NCBI GenBank assembly: GCA_039707655.1
Contig: CM077672.1
Span: forward strand, 458,840,390 to 458,904,389
Origin: Elymus sibiricus
Lineage: Eukaryota; Streptophyta; Magnoliopsida; Poales; Poaceae
Reading direction: 5' to 3'
DNA: 64,000 nucleotides
A program made the translations under genes and the position numbers. Shown here in pieces: positions 31,990 to 45,591 of this stretch. The number at the start of each line of letters is the position of its first letter. Position 1 is the stretch's first letter. A model generated the notes under the pieces. That model was not told where the DNA came from, made no database searches, and saw only the letters and a program-made list of their open reading frames with translations.

Positions 31990-33011
31990 AGAATTGTTCT
32001 GGAAACTTCTGGGATTTTTCCGGAGAAAAAACCGGAAATGTTCCGGAGCTGCCAGAACCGGTTTGGTTGCTTTTCGCAGATGAAAATCACTAATCCGGAA
32101 TTGTTTCGGAACACGTCCAAAATCATTTTAGTGGGTACTGGAATTTTTCTAAGATCCACAAAAATATTTTCGGATTTAACGGTCGCGGAAAAATGTTTCC
32201 GTGAATAGTGAAAGTGCTTTTTGGGCTACTTAATGGAAAGCCACCTTTTAGGGCTTTTCCCAAAAGGCTTCTAGAAGAACTTGGGGACTAAGGAACCCCC
32301 TTTGGGGGGTCCACATGGGGGGTGGCCGGCCAAGAGGGGCTCCTCCATGGAGCCCCACTTGCCCCACTTGCCTTCTCATTTATGCCCTTGTGAAGGACAT
32401 ATTTTGGGGGCATTTTGGTATTTCAAGTGGCACCCCTACCCATTGGGATTTCCTATAAATAGAGGTGGAGAGGTGCTCTCCACACTCACTCCTTTCTCAC
32501 ATACAAGTGCCATGCATGATCTGGCTTCTCTCTCCCTCCCCGCGAAATAGTTTCGTAGAGCCAAAAGGCTGTCTGGGTTTCGGTGGGAACTAGTTCTGGA
32601 CGGCGAAGCCCTGCCGGATAGATGACACTGTATTTGTGCAACCCCGTAGAGAGGTCGTAGGTTTGATCTTTTTGCCCGAGGGGCTGTTCGAGAGTGCCTC
32701 CCGAAGGGCTGTCCGAGTGACCGTCCGAGTTTTGAGGGTCCTCCCGAAGGGCTGTCCGCGACACCGTCCGAGGGACTGTTTGACCGCCTCCCGGAGGGCT
32801 GTCTGAGGGGCAGTCGAGGGAGTACATCCTCGCAGTTGGGAGGTTGTAAATCCTAGCTGCAGGGATCTGCACCAACGATCGTCATCGACTCTACTTCCGC
32901 TGCGCTACGAGTCGGTAACGAAAAGATCAAACCTTGTATGCAGTCTCCATAGTGGTCCTGGGCTGGTGCATAGGTCGGAATTTTGTTTGTTTTCTGCTGC
33001 GTTCCCCTATA
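31990..33011 (+). repeat. LTR1 of the Copia array, 5' half missing
   Basis: Matches the last 1020 bp of the complete LTR2 and ends CCCCTATA instead of CCCCTACA. A TATAAAT box is at 32454-32460. The break near 31989 follows 27 bp after the foldback MITE. Confidence 0.88.
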
Positions 33012-34384
33012 GTGGCATCATGAGCCGTGCTATGCGTAGATGCAGGTTACGATCTAGAATACATAGAGATGTATGGGTGTTGTATAATATAATTTTGTAG
33101 TAGATGAGATCTATTGCTGAAAATTATTTATGCGGGTAGCAGATGAAATCTATTACCCGATGTTCTTGTTGCTTCCCTTGAATTTGCGTATTTTTGATCT
33201 TGATAACGGTATGGTGGAGTTTCAAAGTTCTGGCAATCCGCGATCCTGATTGATCAACGAAGTGCTAACAGTTCTTTGAATTCCACCATAGTTAAAAGAA
33301 AGATGAAATTTCGCAGACGAAAGGGCAATGCAGATATGATCTGCACGAGGGTCATGCGTATGACGAAGTTAAGTATGGGGCTCGAGATTTTATTATCTCG
33401 TGTTTCATACACCCCGCAAAGTTAATCTAGCGACTTGAATAATCATACTTGATGATGGACGTTGGTAGCTTCGGTTTGTTTCGAAACCTTAGAAGCCACG
33501 TAAAATAAAATTTTGCATAAACCGATTAGAGGCTTCTAACTTGGTTTTGCAGAATGTGCATGTGATGTGGTATAGCAATGCTCATATTAATTTGATTATG
33601 TATGAGATGACTATATGATGTAAAATTAACATGACCTGCGTGTCATGATTCGGCATGATGGCTGGAGCCATATGATTGTCACTTTAATGACCTGCGTGTC
33701 AACCTTAAGTAATGCACTTATTTTATTAGCTATAGAGATAGCAATATCATCTGGTGCATCGACAAGGTGGTGGCAAACTTCGCAAAGGTGAATACCGACG
33801 CGAATGCCGAAGACGAAGAAATAAAAGACTTCTCCGTCAGAAAGGGCTATACCATATCATGCTATTATGAATTGCCTGAGATGTTTATCCCTTATGATGC
33901 ACCATTCTTGATTGCGCGGTAGTCGCTTTTTATTAGGGTGATCTCTCACAAAAATATCAAGTAGTTAGTGTTCTCCCAAGTGTAGCACCATCACGGCACC
34001 TATCTCTTCGGGGTATCACATGGATGCATGGGTACGAACGATTAGAGAAGTGTGAGGCGGGTGAGTAGAGACCTCGCAGCGAGATCATTTGGTTGTCTTG
34101 ACGTTCTGGCTTGATCGTCCTGAGCTCGGAACACGCCCATCGAAAGATGAACAAGAGTCACATAGAGATGTGATTGGCAAGTTGGCCTACCGATTGCAAT
34201 TCTCGTCACTTGAGATGGATGCATCCTTGGCATTGAATTGTAATATGGGTCTTGTATCACTCACAATCAATTATGAGAGATATTGATTTGAGTGGGAGTG
34301 CACTTTAGAATTAATTCTTTTAATTCTTAGTGCAATTAATTATGAACTTTGTCTAACTGAAATTTGCATAATAGTTGTAGAATA

Positions 34385-37300
34385 ATGGCTCGCGTTTCCA
34401 CCTTCCCTATTAAAATTGAATAGCTGTTATATATCTGGTTAAAACTTTACGATTGGTAACGTAATATGAGGATTGTCCTCAAGAGTGCCGAGAAGGATTT
34501 TGTCCTATCGCATGCTTTCGGTATCCTCCCGCTAATGCTATGGATGATGTGACTCTCGTCCTTCGATCCAAAAGCTAGAATTCCGTTACGGTCAAGTGCA
34601 ATATGTTTGCTTCCATGAGACCCGAACTTCAAAAGTTTGGGATAGCTATGTGATATTCATGGAACTGAAAATTAGTTTCAGATACAAACAAAGGCTAAAA
34701 GATATGAGATATCCAAAGAAATGTTTGTTTGCAAATTATTAGTAAAGTGTTTACTATGCATTTGACTGATAAGAGAGGGATCCAGAAGAACGCCTGTCAT
34801 ATGATGAAAGGTGAATAAAACAAACAACTTAAAGAGAAAGGAAATGCCCAAAGGGTGTTAGTGTGACTTACACACCTAGGAAGTCCGGGGCTAACGCCAC
34901 TCTTAAGTTGAGTGCTTCTTCTGAGAGTAGGAGAAATACTGAAAGTTAAACTGTTAGAAGTATAAAGGTAAAAAGAGAGAAGACTGGAATGTCCAGCTCA
35001 TGTATGAAAGTCATACAAACTATTGATGTATAGAAGGCTGGCCAAAGAAATAGTTCTTGGGAATTGTGATTAAATTTTTAGTCACTAATTCTTGGGTATT
35101 GTGAGTTGATCACAAAGATACCCGCTCGATTGCATTCTGCTGCGACTCGATGCAAGAACTACTACGGCCTAAAAGACTTGCCGGAGTGAGGTTTAGATAT
35201 GCGTTGGGAACATAGTAAAAGTTGCTATACTCGGTACATTACCTATGTATTTATTTTCATAATTCATTTTAGAGTTTTTATACACTCTATCCCATTGCAT
35301 AAAGTATCTTGCAAGAAGGTTGTTCATAAGAGAACTTTTGATGTTCGGTGTTATGAATAACATAAGGGCCATGCTTCCATCATGGATGGGATGTATGTTG
35401 TGAATATTGATAATAATATATTACCTCCGTATTTGCTTTCATAATTCATTTTAGAGTTTTACACACTCTAGCCCATTGCATAATGTTTGTTGCAAAAGGG
35501 TTGTTCATAAAAGAACAATTGTTGTTCAGTGTTATGAATAACATAAGGGCCATACTTCCATCATGAATGAGATGTATGTTATGAATATTGATGGTAATAT
35601 GATACATCCATAACACTGACACTAAATGTCGCAAGACTAAGAGAATACCACACATGTGTGGCATTGCATTTGGTCACATTGGAGAAACCCGCATGGTGAA
35701 ATTCCATAATGATGGATTTTGAAGTCGTTTGATTATGAATCATCTGACACTTGCAACTTTCCTCCGAAAAATGAAGTGACTGAAATACCGTTCACATGCC
35801 ATAAGGAACAAGCAACGAACTTATTGGTGATCATACATTTTGATGTATGTAGTCCGATAAATGTTGTTGGTAGCAGTGGCTTTATCTATCTTTAGAAATG
35901 ACTCAAGTAGATATATGGATATTTACTTGATGAGACGTAAGTCTGGATCTTTTGAAATCATTCATAAGGTTTTCAAAAATGAAGTAGAAATTATTGTAAC
36001 AAGAAAATTATGTTTCTGCAAACTAGATTGCCGAAAGGAATATTTGAGTTACAAGTTTAGCGAATGACTGATGAGTTGTGAAAAGAGTTTCATAACTTAC
36101 ACCTCAAGGAGCACCATTGTGAGTGGAATATCCGTAAAGATGTAATCAAACCATTTATGACATGGTAAGATCAAAGATGACATAAATCAATTTGCCATTA
36201 TCCCTTTTAAAAGTAATGCTTTAGAGACTGCGGCTTTTACACGGAAAAGAGCACCATCAGATCTGTTGAAATGACTCCATGGTATGGTACACCCAACCAT
36301 GTTATGTCTTTTCTTAACATTTGGAATATGGGGCTTGTGTAAAATATTTACAAACCTATTCCAAAGCAGACAAGTGCTACTTTGTAGTTTATCCCAAGTT
36401 ATTGGGTATTCCCCCACCACTGTACCGAGGCAAAAGGTTTTGCCACAATGAACGGTATGCTTTTGAAGAAAATGGTTCTTGCAAAAAGGTGAGTGGGAGG
36501 ACAGTGCGACTCGACGAGATAACAGTATCTTCGTCATCAGATCAAAGGAAAGAAACCTTGGAAGTAATTCCAGAGTTACCTACTGCGACTGATACGGAAG
36601 CCTCTACATAAGATGTATGGACTTCGGTCGAACTTGCAATTGAACCACATAGGCAAAACTCGTGCAAACCTCTCAGGTGCGCAAGCGAGATATTGTTGTT
36701 AGACAACAGTATACCTACGATACACAAGGAAGCGTTGATGGGCCCTGACTCCGGAATTAGCTAAATGCCAATATAATCCGAGATAGTTTCCATATAAATG
36801 ATTCAAGATTTTATCTTGATAAACCCTTCGGAAGACTTGGAGTCTATCGAACATTAATGGAACTATAAACTGATGTGGATAAAATATTTTATCCATAAAG
36901 CTCGACTTGTTGCAATAACAAATTCAAGGAGTTGACTACGATGAGATTTTCTCACCGTAGCGATGCTTAAAGTCAGATCGGGTTAAACTAGCAATTAATA
37001 CATATTTCAATCTTGAGATATGATACATGGATGCCAAAAGGATTTCCATGTGATGGAAATGCAACCTAGGACTTGCATGTGATACAGTCCTAAGTATTTT
37101 GTCAATCCAGAGGATGCTACTAAGTATGCAAACTTCAGAGTTCCAGCAATGGACAGAAGAGAGCAAAATGGAGTTGGAATCTTCGTTTTGATGAAATAGT
37201 CAAAAGAGTTTGATTTCATCAATGGATAACGAAGATGCTTGTGGTTACAAGATAGTAAGTGGGAGCATAATAATATTTCTAAAAACTTTGTGTGCTTGAC

Positions 37301-38268
37301 ATATTGTTGATTGGAAATAATATAAATTTCTTGACACGAATTAGGACTTCATTGAAAATAGTTTTTCTATGAAGTGCTTGGGCTAAATAGCCTTGATATT
37401 AGGCATATTTATCTACGAGATAGAATTGCCTAATAGGCTAAGCCAAAAATACATATTGACAAGATGCTAAAACAGTTTAGCATTAAAACGTCAAGGAGTG
37501 ATTCTTGCCAAAGTCACATGGAAAGAGTTTTTGCAAGACTCGGTGTCCCAAAACACTGATGAGCAAAATACATGATGGAGATTCCACACACTCTTGTGTT
37601 TGGATTAATCATGTATTCCATGGTATGTAAAACAACTAGATATGTCCAATACTCCCAAGCTGTTGCGAGTATAGATACCAAAGTGATCAAAGTACTGATC
37701 ATGGGACAACAGTGGAAAATGTCATTAAGTACTAAAGTAGCACTGATGACATGTTTTCTCGCAAGCAGAGATTATGAAGTGCTCGTTGTAAGTAATTACA
37801 TCGATATAGTCTTCATCAATGCTCCATGCGATTTTCCAGTTAAGTTAAGGGTTTTGTGTAATACACGATATGGTGGCACGGTAGTTGGAAATTGTTCCAA
37901 ACAAGTTACTGTGGCGATTTCTATAACAAAGGCTAAGTATGTTGACGCTTTGGAAGTGACAAAGATGTTGAATCATATATATAGTTCATTCATGAACTTA
38001 GTATGGTTGCAAAATGGCTTTGGTCAATGGGACACTATTGCAGATAGTTGCTCCATAGCTCAGTCTGAGGAATCAAGGTTTGACCTGTGATTCACATATA
38101 TATACAAAGCCAAGTCCACACAAAATATAAATTTTGTGAAAGCGTGAAAACGTGAGGAGATGCAAACATACACACGGAACTGAAGTTGTCAGATCCGTTG
38201 GACATCAGGCAATACCACAAGCGAAGCATATTTTACACCAGTATGCCATAGGTGTAAAGTGCATTAGC
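34385..38268 (+). pseudogene. Dead Copia gag-pol, copy A
   Basis: The gag start ATGGCTCGC is followed after 12 codons by a stop. Stops and frameshifts run throughout. Recognisable remains: integrase TGGCATTGCATTTGGTCAC (about 35658), IHFDVCSP (35830), RKEYLSYKFSE (36035), the decayed reverse transcriptase YVDDILLIG site (about 37290-37320), RNase H SSKQ...AISITKAKYV (about 37890-37940), and a C-terminal IGVKCI remnant near 38268. It is related to BARE/Angela. The same lesions are shared with copy B, so decay predates the duplication. Confidence 0.85.
35240..35610 (+). repeat. ~178-bp internal duplication in the dead Copia (also at +7406)
   Basis: The phrase TTCATAATTCATTTTAGAGT through ATGAATATTGAT occurs twice, the second time about 178 bp downstream with roughly 15% change. 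Both array copies have it, so it arose before they separated. Confidence 0.8.
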
Positions 38269-38305
38269 ATTGACTAGATTATTGACTCTAGTGCAAGTGG
38301 GAGTC

Positions 38306-40417
38306 TGTAGGAGATATTCCCTAGAGGCAATAATAAATGTTATTATTTATCCCCATGTTCCTGATTAAGTTTATGTTCCATGCTATAACTGCTATGGTTC
38401 TCGAGTCTGCAATAACCACGAGGCTCGAAGGAAGACTCATATGCACGTGTGGAATAATAAACGGTAAAATGTATTCCTAGTCTGGCCTCTAAGACTAGCT
38501 CAAGTGTTGCATGATGGTTCTGTTTTTCCTGATCATGGGCATGACTATGCCAGCAACTTTGAGGGCACAATGTTTGGAGAACACTTGTGTTGAATCGACC
38601 CGATTGATGTTATGCTATGAGATACATTCGTCACAAGTTAATGGTTAATAACACAGAGAAAGTTAATGTTTGCATAATTCCTTAGACCATGAGAGTATCG
38701 AGTTTCTTCATGCTTGCTTCATAAACTTTTGGGTTTGTTAAACGTCATCCGTAAATGGGTGGCTATTACGGCGGCTTACAGGTTCATGGAAAAGTATGTC
38801 AATGGACTTGATAGCTCAAGATTGGGATTTGCTCCTCCGACGATGGAGAGATATCTCTGGGCCCTCTTGGTGTTACGGTATCCATCATCGTCTGGCCAGA
38901 TACAATGTGATTTGATCACAGGGATGCCGGAACACGGGAACGAGAAAAGAGAACAAAACCGGTAACGAGGTAACTGGCATTGTGGACAAGTGTTGATCCA
39001 CAGGGATGCCAATAAATCTCACCTCGGGTATTTGTAACATATCGTGAAGCAACAGGAATAGCACACGGTAACTGGAGGTTCACTCGAATATTTATTCGTG
39101 TGGGTATAGGGGTCAATATGGGTGTCCACGGCTCCGATGTTGATCATTTATCGGAAAGTGTTCCGGTCATGTCTATACTTCACCGAACCTATAGGGTCAC
39201 ATGCTTAAGGGTCATCTATCTGCTGAATACTAGACAGGGAGTCTGAGAGAAAGTCACCGGAGAAGTTTCGGAGACAGCGGAAAAGTTCCGGAGAGAGAAC
39301 ACCGGAATAGTTTCGGTAAAACTGAAAAGTTGTTTCAGGGTATACCATTAAGTCAAATTGGTTTCAGCACACGTCTGGAAATTCTTGGAGGGTGCCAGAA
39401 TTGTTCTGGAAACTTCTGGGATTTTTCTGGAGAAAAAACCGGAAATGTTCCGGAGCTGCCGGAACCGGTTTGGTTGCTTTTCACAGATGAAAATCACTAA
39501 TCTGGAATTGTTTTGGAACGCATCCAAAATCATTTTAGTGGGTACTAGAATTGTTCTAAGACCCACAGAAATATTTTTGGATTTAACGGTCGCGGAAAAA
39601 TGTTTCCGTGAATAGTGAAAGTGCTTTTTGGGTTACTTTATGGAAAGCCACCTTTTAGCGCTTTTCCCAAAAGGCTTCTAGAAGAACTTGGGGACTAAGG
39701 AACTCTCTTTGGGGGGTCCACATGGGGGGTGGCCGGCCAAGAGGGGCTCCTCCATGGAGCCCCACTTGCCCCACTTGCCTTCTCATTTATGCCCTTGTGA
39801 AGGACATATTTTGGGGGCATTTTGGTATTTCAAGTGGCACCCCTACCCCTTGGGATTTCCTATAAATAGGGGTGGAGAGGTGCTCTCCACACTCACTCCT
39901 TTCTCACATACAAGTGCCATGCAAGATCTGGCTTCTCTCTCCCTCCCCGCGAAATAGTTTCGTAGAGCCGAAAGGCTGTCTAGGTTCCGGTGGGAACTAG
40001 TTCTGGACGGCGAAGCCCTGCCGGATAGATGACACCGTATGTGTGCAACCCCGTAGAGAGGTCGTAGGTTCGATCTTTTTGCCCGAGGGGCTGTTCGAGA
40101 GTGCCTCCCGAAGGGCTGTTCGAGTGACCGTCCGAGTTTTGAGGGTCCGCCCGAAGGGCTGTCCGTGACACCGTCCGAGGGACTGTCCGACCGCCTCCCG
40201 GAGGGCTGTCCGAGGGGCAGTCGAGGGAGTACATCCTCGTGCTTGGGAGGTTGTAAATCCTAGCTGCGGGGATCTGCACCAACGATCGTCATCGACTCTA
40301 CTTCCGCTGCGCTACGGGTCGGTAACGAAAAGATCAAACCTTGTATGCAGTCTCCATAGTGGTCCTGGGTTGGTGCGTAGGTCGGAATTTTTTTGTTTTC
40401 TGCTATGTTCCCCTACA
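38306..40417 (+). repeat. LTR2 of the Copia array, complete (2112 bp)
   Basis: TG...CA ends forming TGTAGG/CCTACA, preceded by the polypurine tract and followed by the TGGCATCATGAGCC primer-binding site. The TATAAAT box is at 39861-39867. Downstream is a run of CCGAGGGGCTGTTCGAG-like phrases. It serves as 3' LTR of copy A and 5' LTR of copy B. Confidence 0.93.
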
Positions 40418-41790
40418 GTGGCATCATGAGCCGTGCTATGCGTAGATGCAGGTTACGATCTAGAATACATAGAGATGTATAGGTGTTGCATAATATAATT
40501 TTGTTGTAGATGAGATCTATTGCTGGAAATTATTTATGCGTGTAGCAGATGAAATCTATTACCCGATGTTCTTGTTGCTTCCCTTGAATTTGCGTATTTT
40601 TGATCTTGATAACTGTATGGTGTAGTTTCAAAGTTCTGGCAATCCGCGATCCTGATTGATCAACGAAGTGCTAACAGTTCTATGAATTCCACCATAGTTA
40701 AAAGAAAGATGAAATTTTGCAGACGAAAGGGCAATGCAGATATGATCTGCACGGGGGTCATGCATATGACGAAGTTAAGTATGGGGCTCAAGATTTTATT
40801 ATCTCGTGTTTCATACACCCCGCAAAGTTAATCTAGCGACTTGAATAATCATACTTGATGATGGACGTTGGTAGCTTCGGTTTGTTTCGAAACCTTAGAA
40901 GCCACGTAAAATAAAATTTTGCATAAACCGATTAGAGGCTTCTAACTTGGTTTTGCAGGATGTGCATGTGATGTGGTATAGCAATGCTCTTATTAATTTG
41001 ATTATGTATGAGATGATTATATGATGTAAAATTAACTTGACCTGCATGTCATGATTCGTCATGATGGCTGGAGCCATATGATTGTCACTTTAATGACCTG
41101 CGTGTCAACCTTAAGTAATGCACTTATTTTATTAGCTATAGAGATAGCAATATCATCTGGTGCATCGACAAGGTGGTGGCAAACTTCGCAAAGGTGAATA
41201 CCGACGCGAATGCCGAAGACGAAGAAATAAAAGACTTCTCCGTCAGAAAGGGCTATACCATATCATGCTATTATGAATTGCCTGAGATGTTTATCCCTTA
41301 TGATGCACCATTCTTGATTGCGCGGTAGTCGCTTTTTATTAGGGTGATCTCTCACAAAAATATCAAGTAGTTAGTGTTCTCCCAAGTGTAGCACCATCAC
41401 GGCACCTATCTCTTCGGGGTATCACATGGATGCATGGGTACGAACGATTAGAGAAGTGTGAGGCGGGTGAGTAGAGACCTCGCAGCGAGATCATTTGGTT
41501 GTCTTGACGTTCTGGCTTGATCGTCCTGAGCTCGGAACACGCCCATCGAAAGATGAACAAGAGTCACATAGAGATGTGATTGGCAAGTTGGCCTACCGAT
41601 TGCAATTCTCGTCACTTGAGATGGATGCATCCTTGGCATTGAATTGTAATATGGGTCTTGTATCACTCACAATCAATTATGAGAGATATTGATTTGAGTG
41701 GGAGTGCACTTTAGAATTAATTCTTTTAATTCTTAGTGCAATTAATTATGAACTTTGTCTAACTGAAATTTGCATAATAGTTGTAGAATA

Positions 41791-44700
41791 ATGGCTCGCG
41801 TTTCCACCTTCCCTATTAAAATTGAATAGCTGTTATATATCTGGTTAAAACTTTACGATTGGTAACGTAATATGAGGATTGTCCTCAAGAGTGCCGAGAA
41901 GGATTTTGTCCTATCGCATGCTTTCGGTATCCTCCCGCTAATGCTATGGATGATGTGACTCTCGTCCTTCGATCCAAAAGCTAGAATTCCGTTACGGTCA
42001 AGTGCAATATGTTTGCTTCCATGAGACCCGAACTTCAAAAGTTTGGGATAGCTATGTGATATTCATGGAACTGAAAATTAGTTTCAGATACAAACAAAGG
42101 CTAAAAGATATGAGATATCCAAAGAAATGTTTGTTTGCAAATTATTAGTAAAGTGTTTACTATGCATTTGACTGATAAGAGAGGGATCCAGAAGAACGCC
42201 TGTCATATGATGAAAGGTGAATAAAACAAACAACTTAAAGAGAAAGGAAATGCCCAAAGGGTGTTAGTGTGACTTACACACCTAGGAAGTCCGGGGCTAA
42301 CGCCACTCTTAAGTTGAGTGCTTCTTCTGAGAGTAGGAGAAATACTGAAAGTTAAACTGTTAGAAGTATAAAGGTAAAAAGAGAGAAGACTGGAATGTCC
42401 AGCTCATGTATGAAAGTCATACAAACTATTGATGTATAGAAGGCTGGCCAAAGAAATAGTTCTTGGGAATTGTGATTAAATTTTTAGTCACTAATTCTTG
42501 GGTATTGTGAGTTGATCACAAAGATACCCGCTCGATTGCATTCTGCTGCGACTCGATGCAAGAACTACTAGGGCCTAAAAGACTTGCCGGAGTGAGGTTT
42601 AGATATGCGTTGGGAACATAGTAAAAGTTGCTATACTCGGTACATTACCTATGTATTTATTTTCATAATTCATTTTAGAGTTTTTATACACTCTATCCCA
42701 TTGCATAAAGTATCTTGCAAGAAGGTTGTTCATAAGAGAACTTTTGATGTTCGGTGTTATGAATAACATAAGGGCCATGCTTCCATCATGGATGGGATGT
42801 ATGTTGTGAATATTGATAATAATATATTACCTCCGTATTTTCTTTCATAATTCATTTTAGAGTTTTACACACTCTAGCCCATTGCATAATGTTTGTTGCA
42901 AAAGGGTTGTTCATAAAAGAACAATTGTTGTTCAGTGTTTTGAATAACATAAGGGCCATACTTCCATCATGAATGGGATGTATGTTATGAATATTGATGG
43001 TAATATGATACATCCATAACACTGACACTAAATGTCGCAAGACTAAGAGAATACCACACATGTGTGGCACTGCATTTGGTCACATTGGAGAAACCCGCAT
43101 GGAGAAATTCCATAATGATGGATTTTGAAGTCGTTTGATTATGATTCATCTGACACTTGCAACTTTCCTCCGAAAAGTGAAGTCACTGAAATACCGTTCA
43201 CAGGCCAGAAGGAACAAGCAACGAACTTATTGGTGATCATACATTTTGATGTATGTAGTCCGATAAATGTTGTTGCTAGCAGTGGATTTATCTATCTTCA
43301 GAAATGACTCAAGTAGATATATGGATATTTACTTGATGAGACGTAAGTCTGGATCTTTTGAAATCATTCATAAGGTTTTCAAAAATGAAGTAGAAATTAT
43401 TGTAACAAGAAAATTATGTTTCTACAAACTAGATTGCCGAAAGGAATATTTGAGTTACAAGTTTAGCGAATGTCTGATGAGTTGTGAAAAGAGTTTCATA
43501 ACTTACACCTCACGGAGCACCACTGTGAGTGGAATATCCGTGAAGATGTAATCAAACCATTTATGACATGGTAATATCAAAGATGACATAAATCAATTTG
43601 CCATTATCCTTTTTAAAAGTAATGCTTTAGATACTGCGGCTTTTACACTGAAAAGAGCACCATCAGATCTGTTGAAATGACTCCATGGTATGGTACACCC
43701 AACCATGTTATGTCTTTTCTTAACATTTGGAATATGGGGATTGTGTAAAATATTTACAAACCTGTTCCAAATCAGACAAGTGCTACTTTGTAGGTTATCC
43801 CAAGTTATTGGGTATTCCCCCACCACTGTACCGAGGTAAAATGTTTTGCCAAAAAGAACGGTATGCTTTTGAAGAAAATGGTTCTTGCAAAAAGGTGAGT
43901 GGGAGGACTATGCGACTCGACGAGATAACAGTATCTTCGTCATCAGATCAAAGGAAAGAAACATTGGAAGTAATTCCAGAGTTTCCTACTGCGACTAATA
44001 CGGAAGCCTCTACATGAGATGTATGGACTTCGGTTGAACTTGCAACTGAACCACGTAGGCAAAACTCGTGCAAACCTCTCAGGTGCGCAAGCAAGATATT
44101 GTTGTTAGACAACAATATACCTACGATACACAAGGAAGTGTTGATGGGCCCTGACTCCGGAATTAGCTAAATGCCAATATAATCCGAGATAGTTTCCACA
44201 TAAATGATTCAAGATTTTATCTTGATAAACCCTTCGGAAGACTTGGAGTCTATCAAACATTAATGGAACTATAAACTGATGTGGATAAAATGTTTTATCC
44301 ATAAAGCTCGACTTGTTGCAATAACAAATTCAAGGAGTTGACTACGATGAGATTGTCTCACCGTAGCGATGCTTAAAGTCAGATCGGGTTAAACTAGCAA
44401 TTAATACATATTTCAATCTTGAGATATGATACATGGATGCCAAAAGGATTTCCATGTGATGGAAATGCAACCTAGGACTTGCATGTGATACAGTCCGAAG
44501 TATTTTGTCAATCCAGAGGATGCTAGTTAGTATGCAAACTTTAGAGTTCCAACAATGGACAGAAGAGAGCAAAATGGAGTTGGAATCTTCGTTTTGATGA
44601 AATAGTCAAAAGAGTTTGATTTCATCAATGGATAACGAAGATGCTTGTGGTTACAAGAAAGTAAGTGGGTGCATAATAATATTTCTAAAAACTTTGTGTG

Positions 44701-45584
44701 CTTGACACATTGTTGATTGGAAATAATATAAATTTCTTGACACGAATTAGGATTTCATTGAAAATAGTTTTTCGATGAAGTGCTTGGGCTAAATAGCCTT
44801 GATATTAGGCATATTTATCTATGAGATAGAATTGCCTAATAGGCTAAGCCAAAAATACATATTGACAAGATGCTAAAACAGTTTAGCATTAAAACGCCAA
44901 GGAGTGATTCTTGCCAAAGTCACATGGAAAGAGTTTTTGCAAGACTCGGTGTCCCAAAGCACTGATGAGTAAAATACATGATGGAGATTCCACACACTCT
45001 TGTGTTTGGATTAATCATGTATTCCATGGTATGTAAAACAACTAGATATGTCCAATACTCCCAAGCTGTTGCGAGTATAGATACCAAAGTGATCAAAGTA
45101 CTGATCATGGGACAACAGTGGAAAATGTCATTAAGTACTAAAGTAGCACTGATGACATGTTTTCTCACAAGCAGAGATTATGAAGTGCTCGTTGTAAGTA
45201 ATTACATCGATACAGTCTTCATCAATGCTCCATGCGATTTTCGATTTAAGTTAAGGGTTTTGTGTAATACACGATATGGTGGCACGGTAGTTGGAAATTG
45301 TTCCAAACAAGTTACTGTGGCGATTTCTATAAGAAAGGCTAAGTATGTTGACGCTTTGGAAGTGACAAAGATGTTGAATCATATATATAGTTCATTCATG
45401 AACTTAGTATGGTTCCAAAATGGCTTTGGTCAATGGGACACTATTGCAGATAGTTGCTCCATAGCTCAGTCTGAGGAATCAAGGTTTGACCTGTGATTCA
45501 CATATATATACAAAGCCAAGTCCACACAAAATATGAATTTTGTGAAAGCATGAAAACATGAGGAGATGCAAACATACACACGGA
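41791..45584 (+). pseudogene. Dead Copia gag-pol, copy B
   Basis: It equals copy A shifted by 7406 bp, with the same premature stops and frameshifts. The C-terminal remnant and polypurine tract are lost in a deletion that also removes the first ~280 bp of LTR3. Confidence 0.85.
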
Positions 45585-45591
45585 AAGTTAA
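45585..45591 (+). other. Deletion junction with 7-bp filler in copy B
   Basis: Relative to copy A and LTR2 (38179-38587), about 409 bp is missing. The junction carries AAGTTAA, which matches neither side. The surrounding GAAAGTTAATGTT is identical to the sequence at 45662-45674. Confidence 0.75.

Noticed and set aside
37572..38090. 172-codon frame (and its twin at 44978-45496) as a gene
   Set aside because: It is a residual open segment of the dead Copia RNase H region, in frame with SSKQ- and KAKYV-like remnants.
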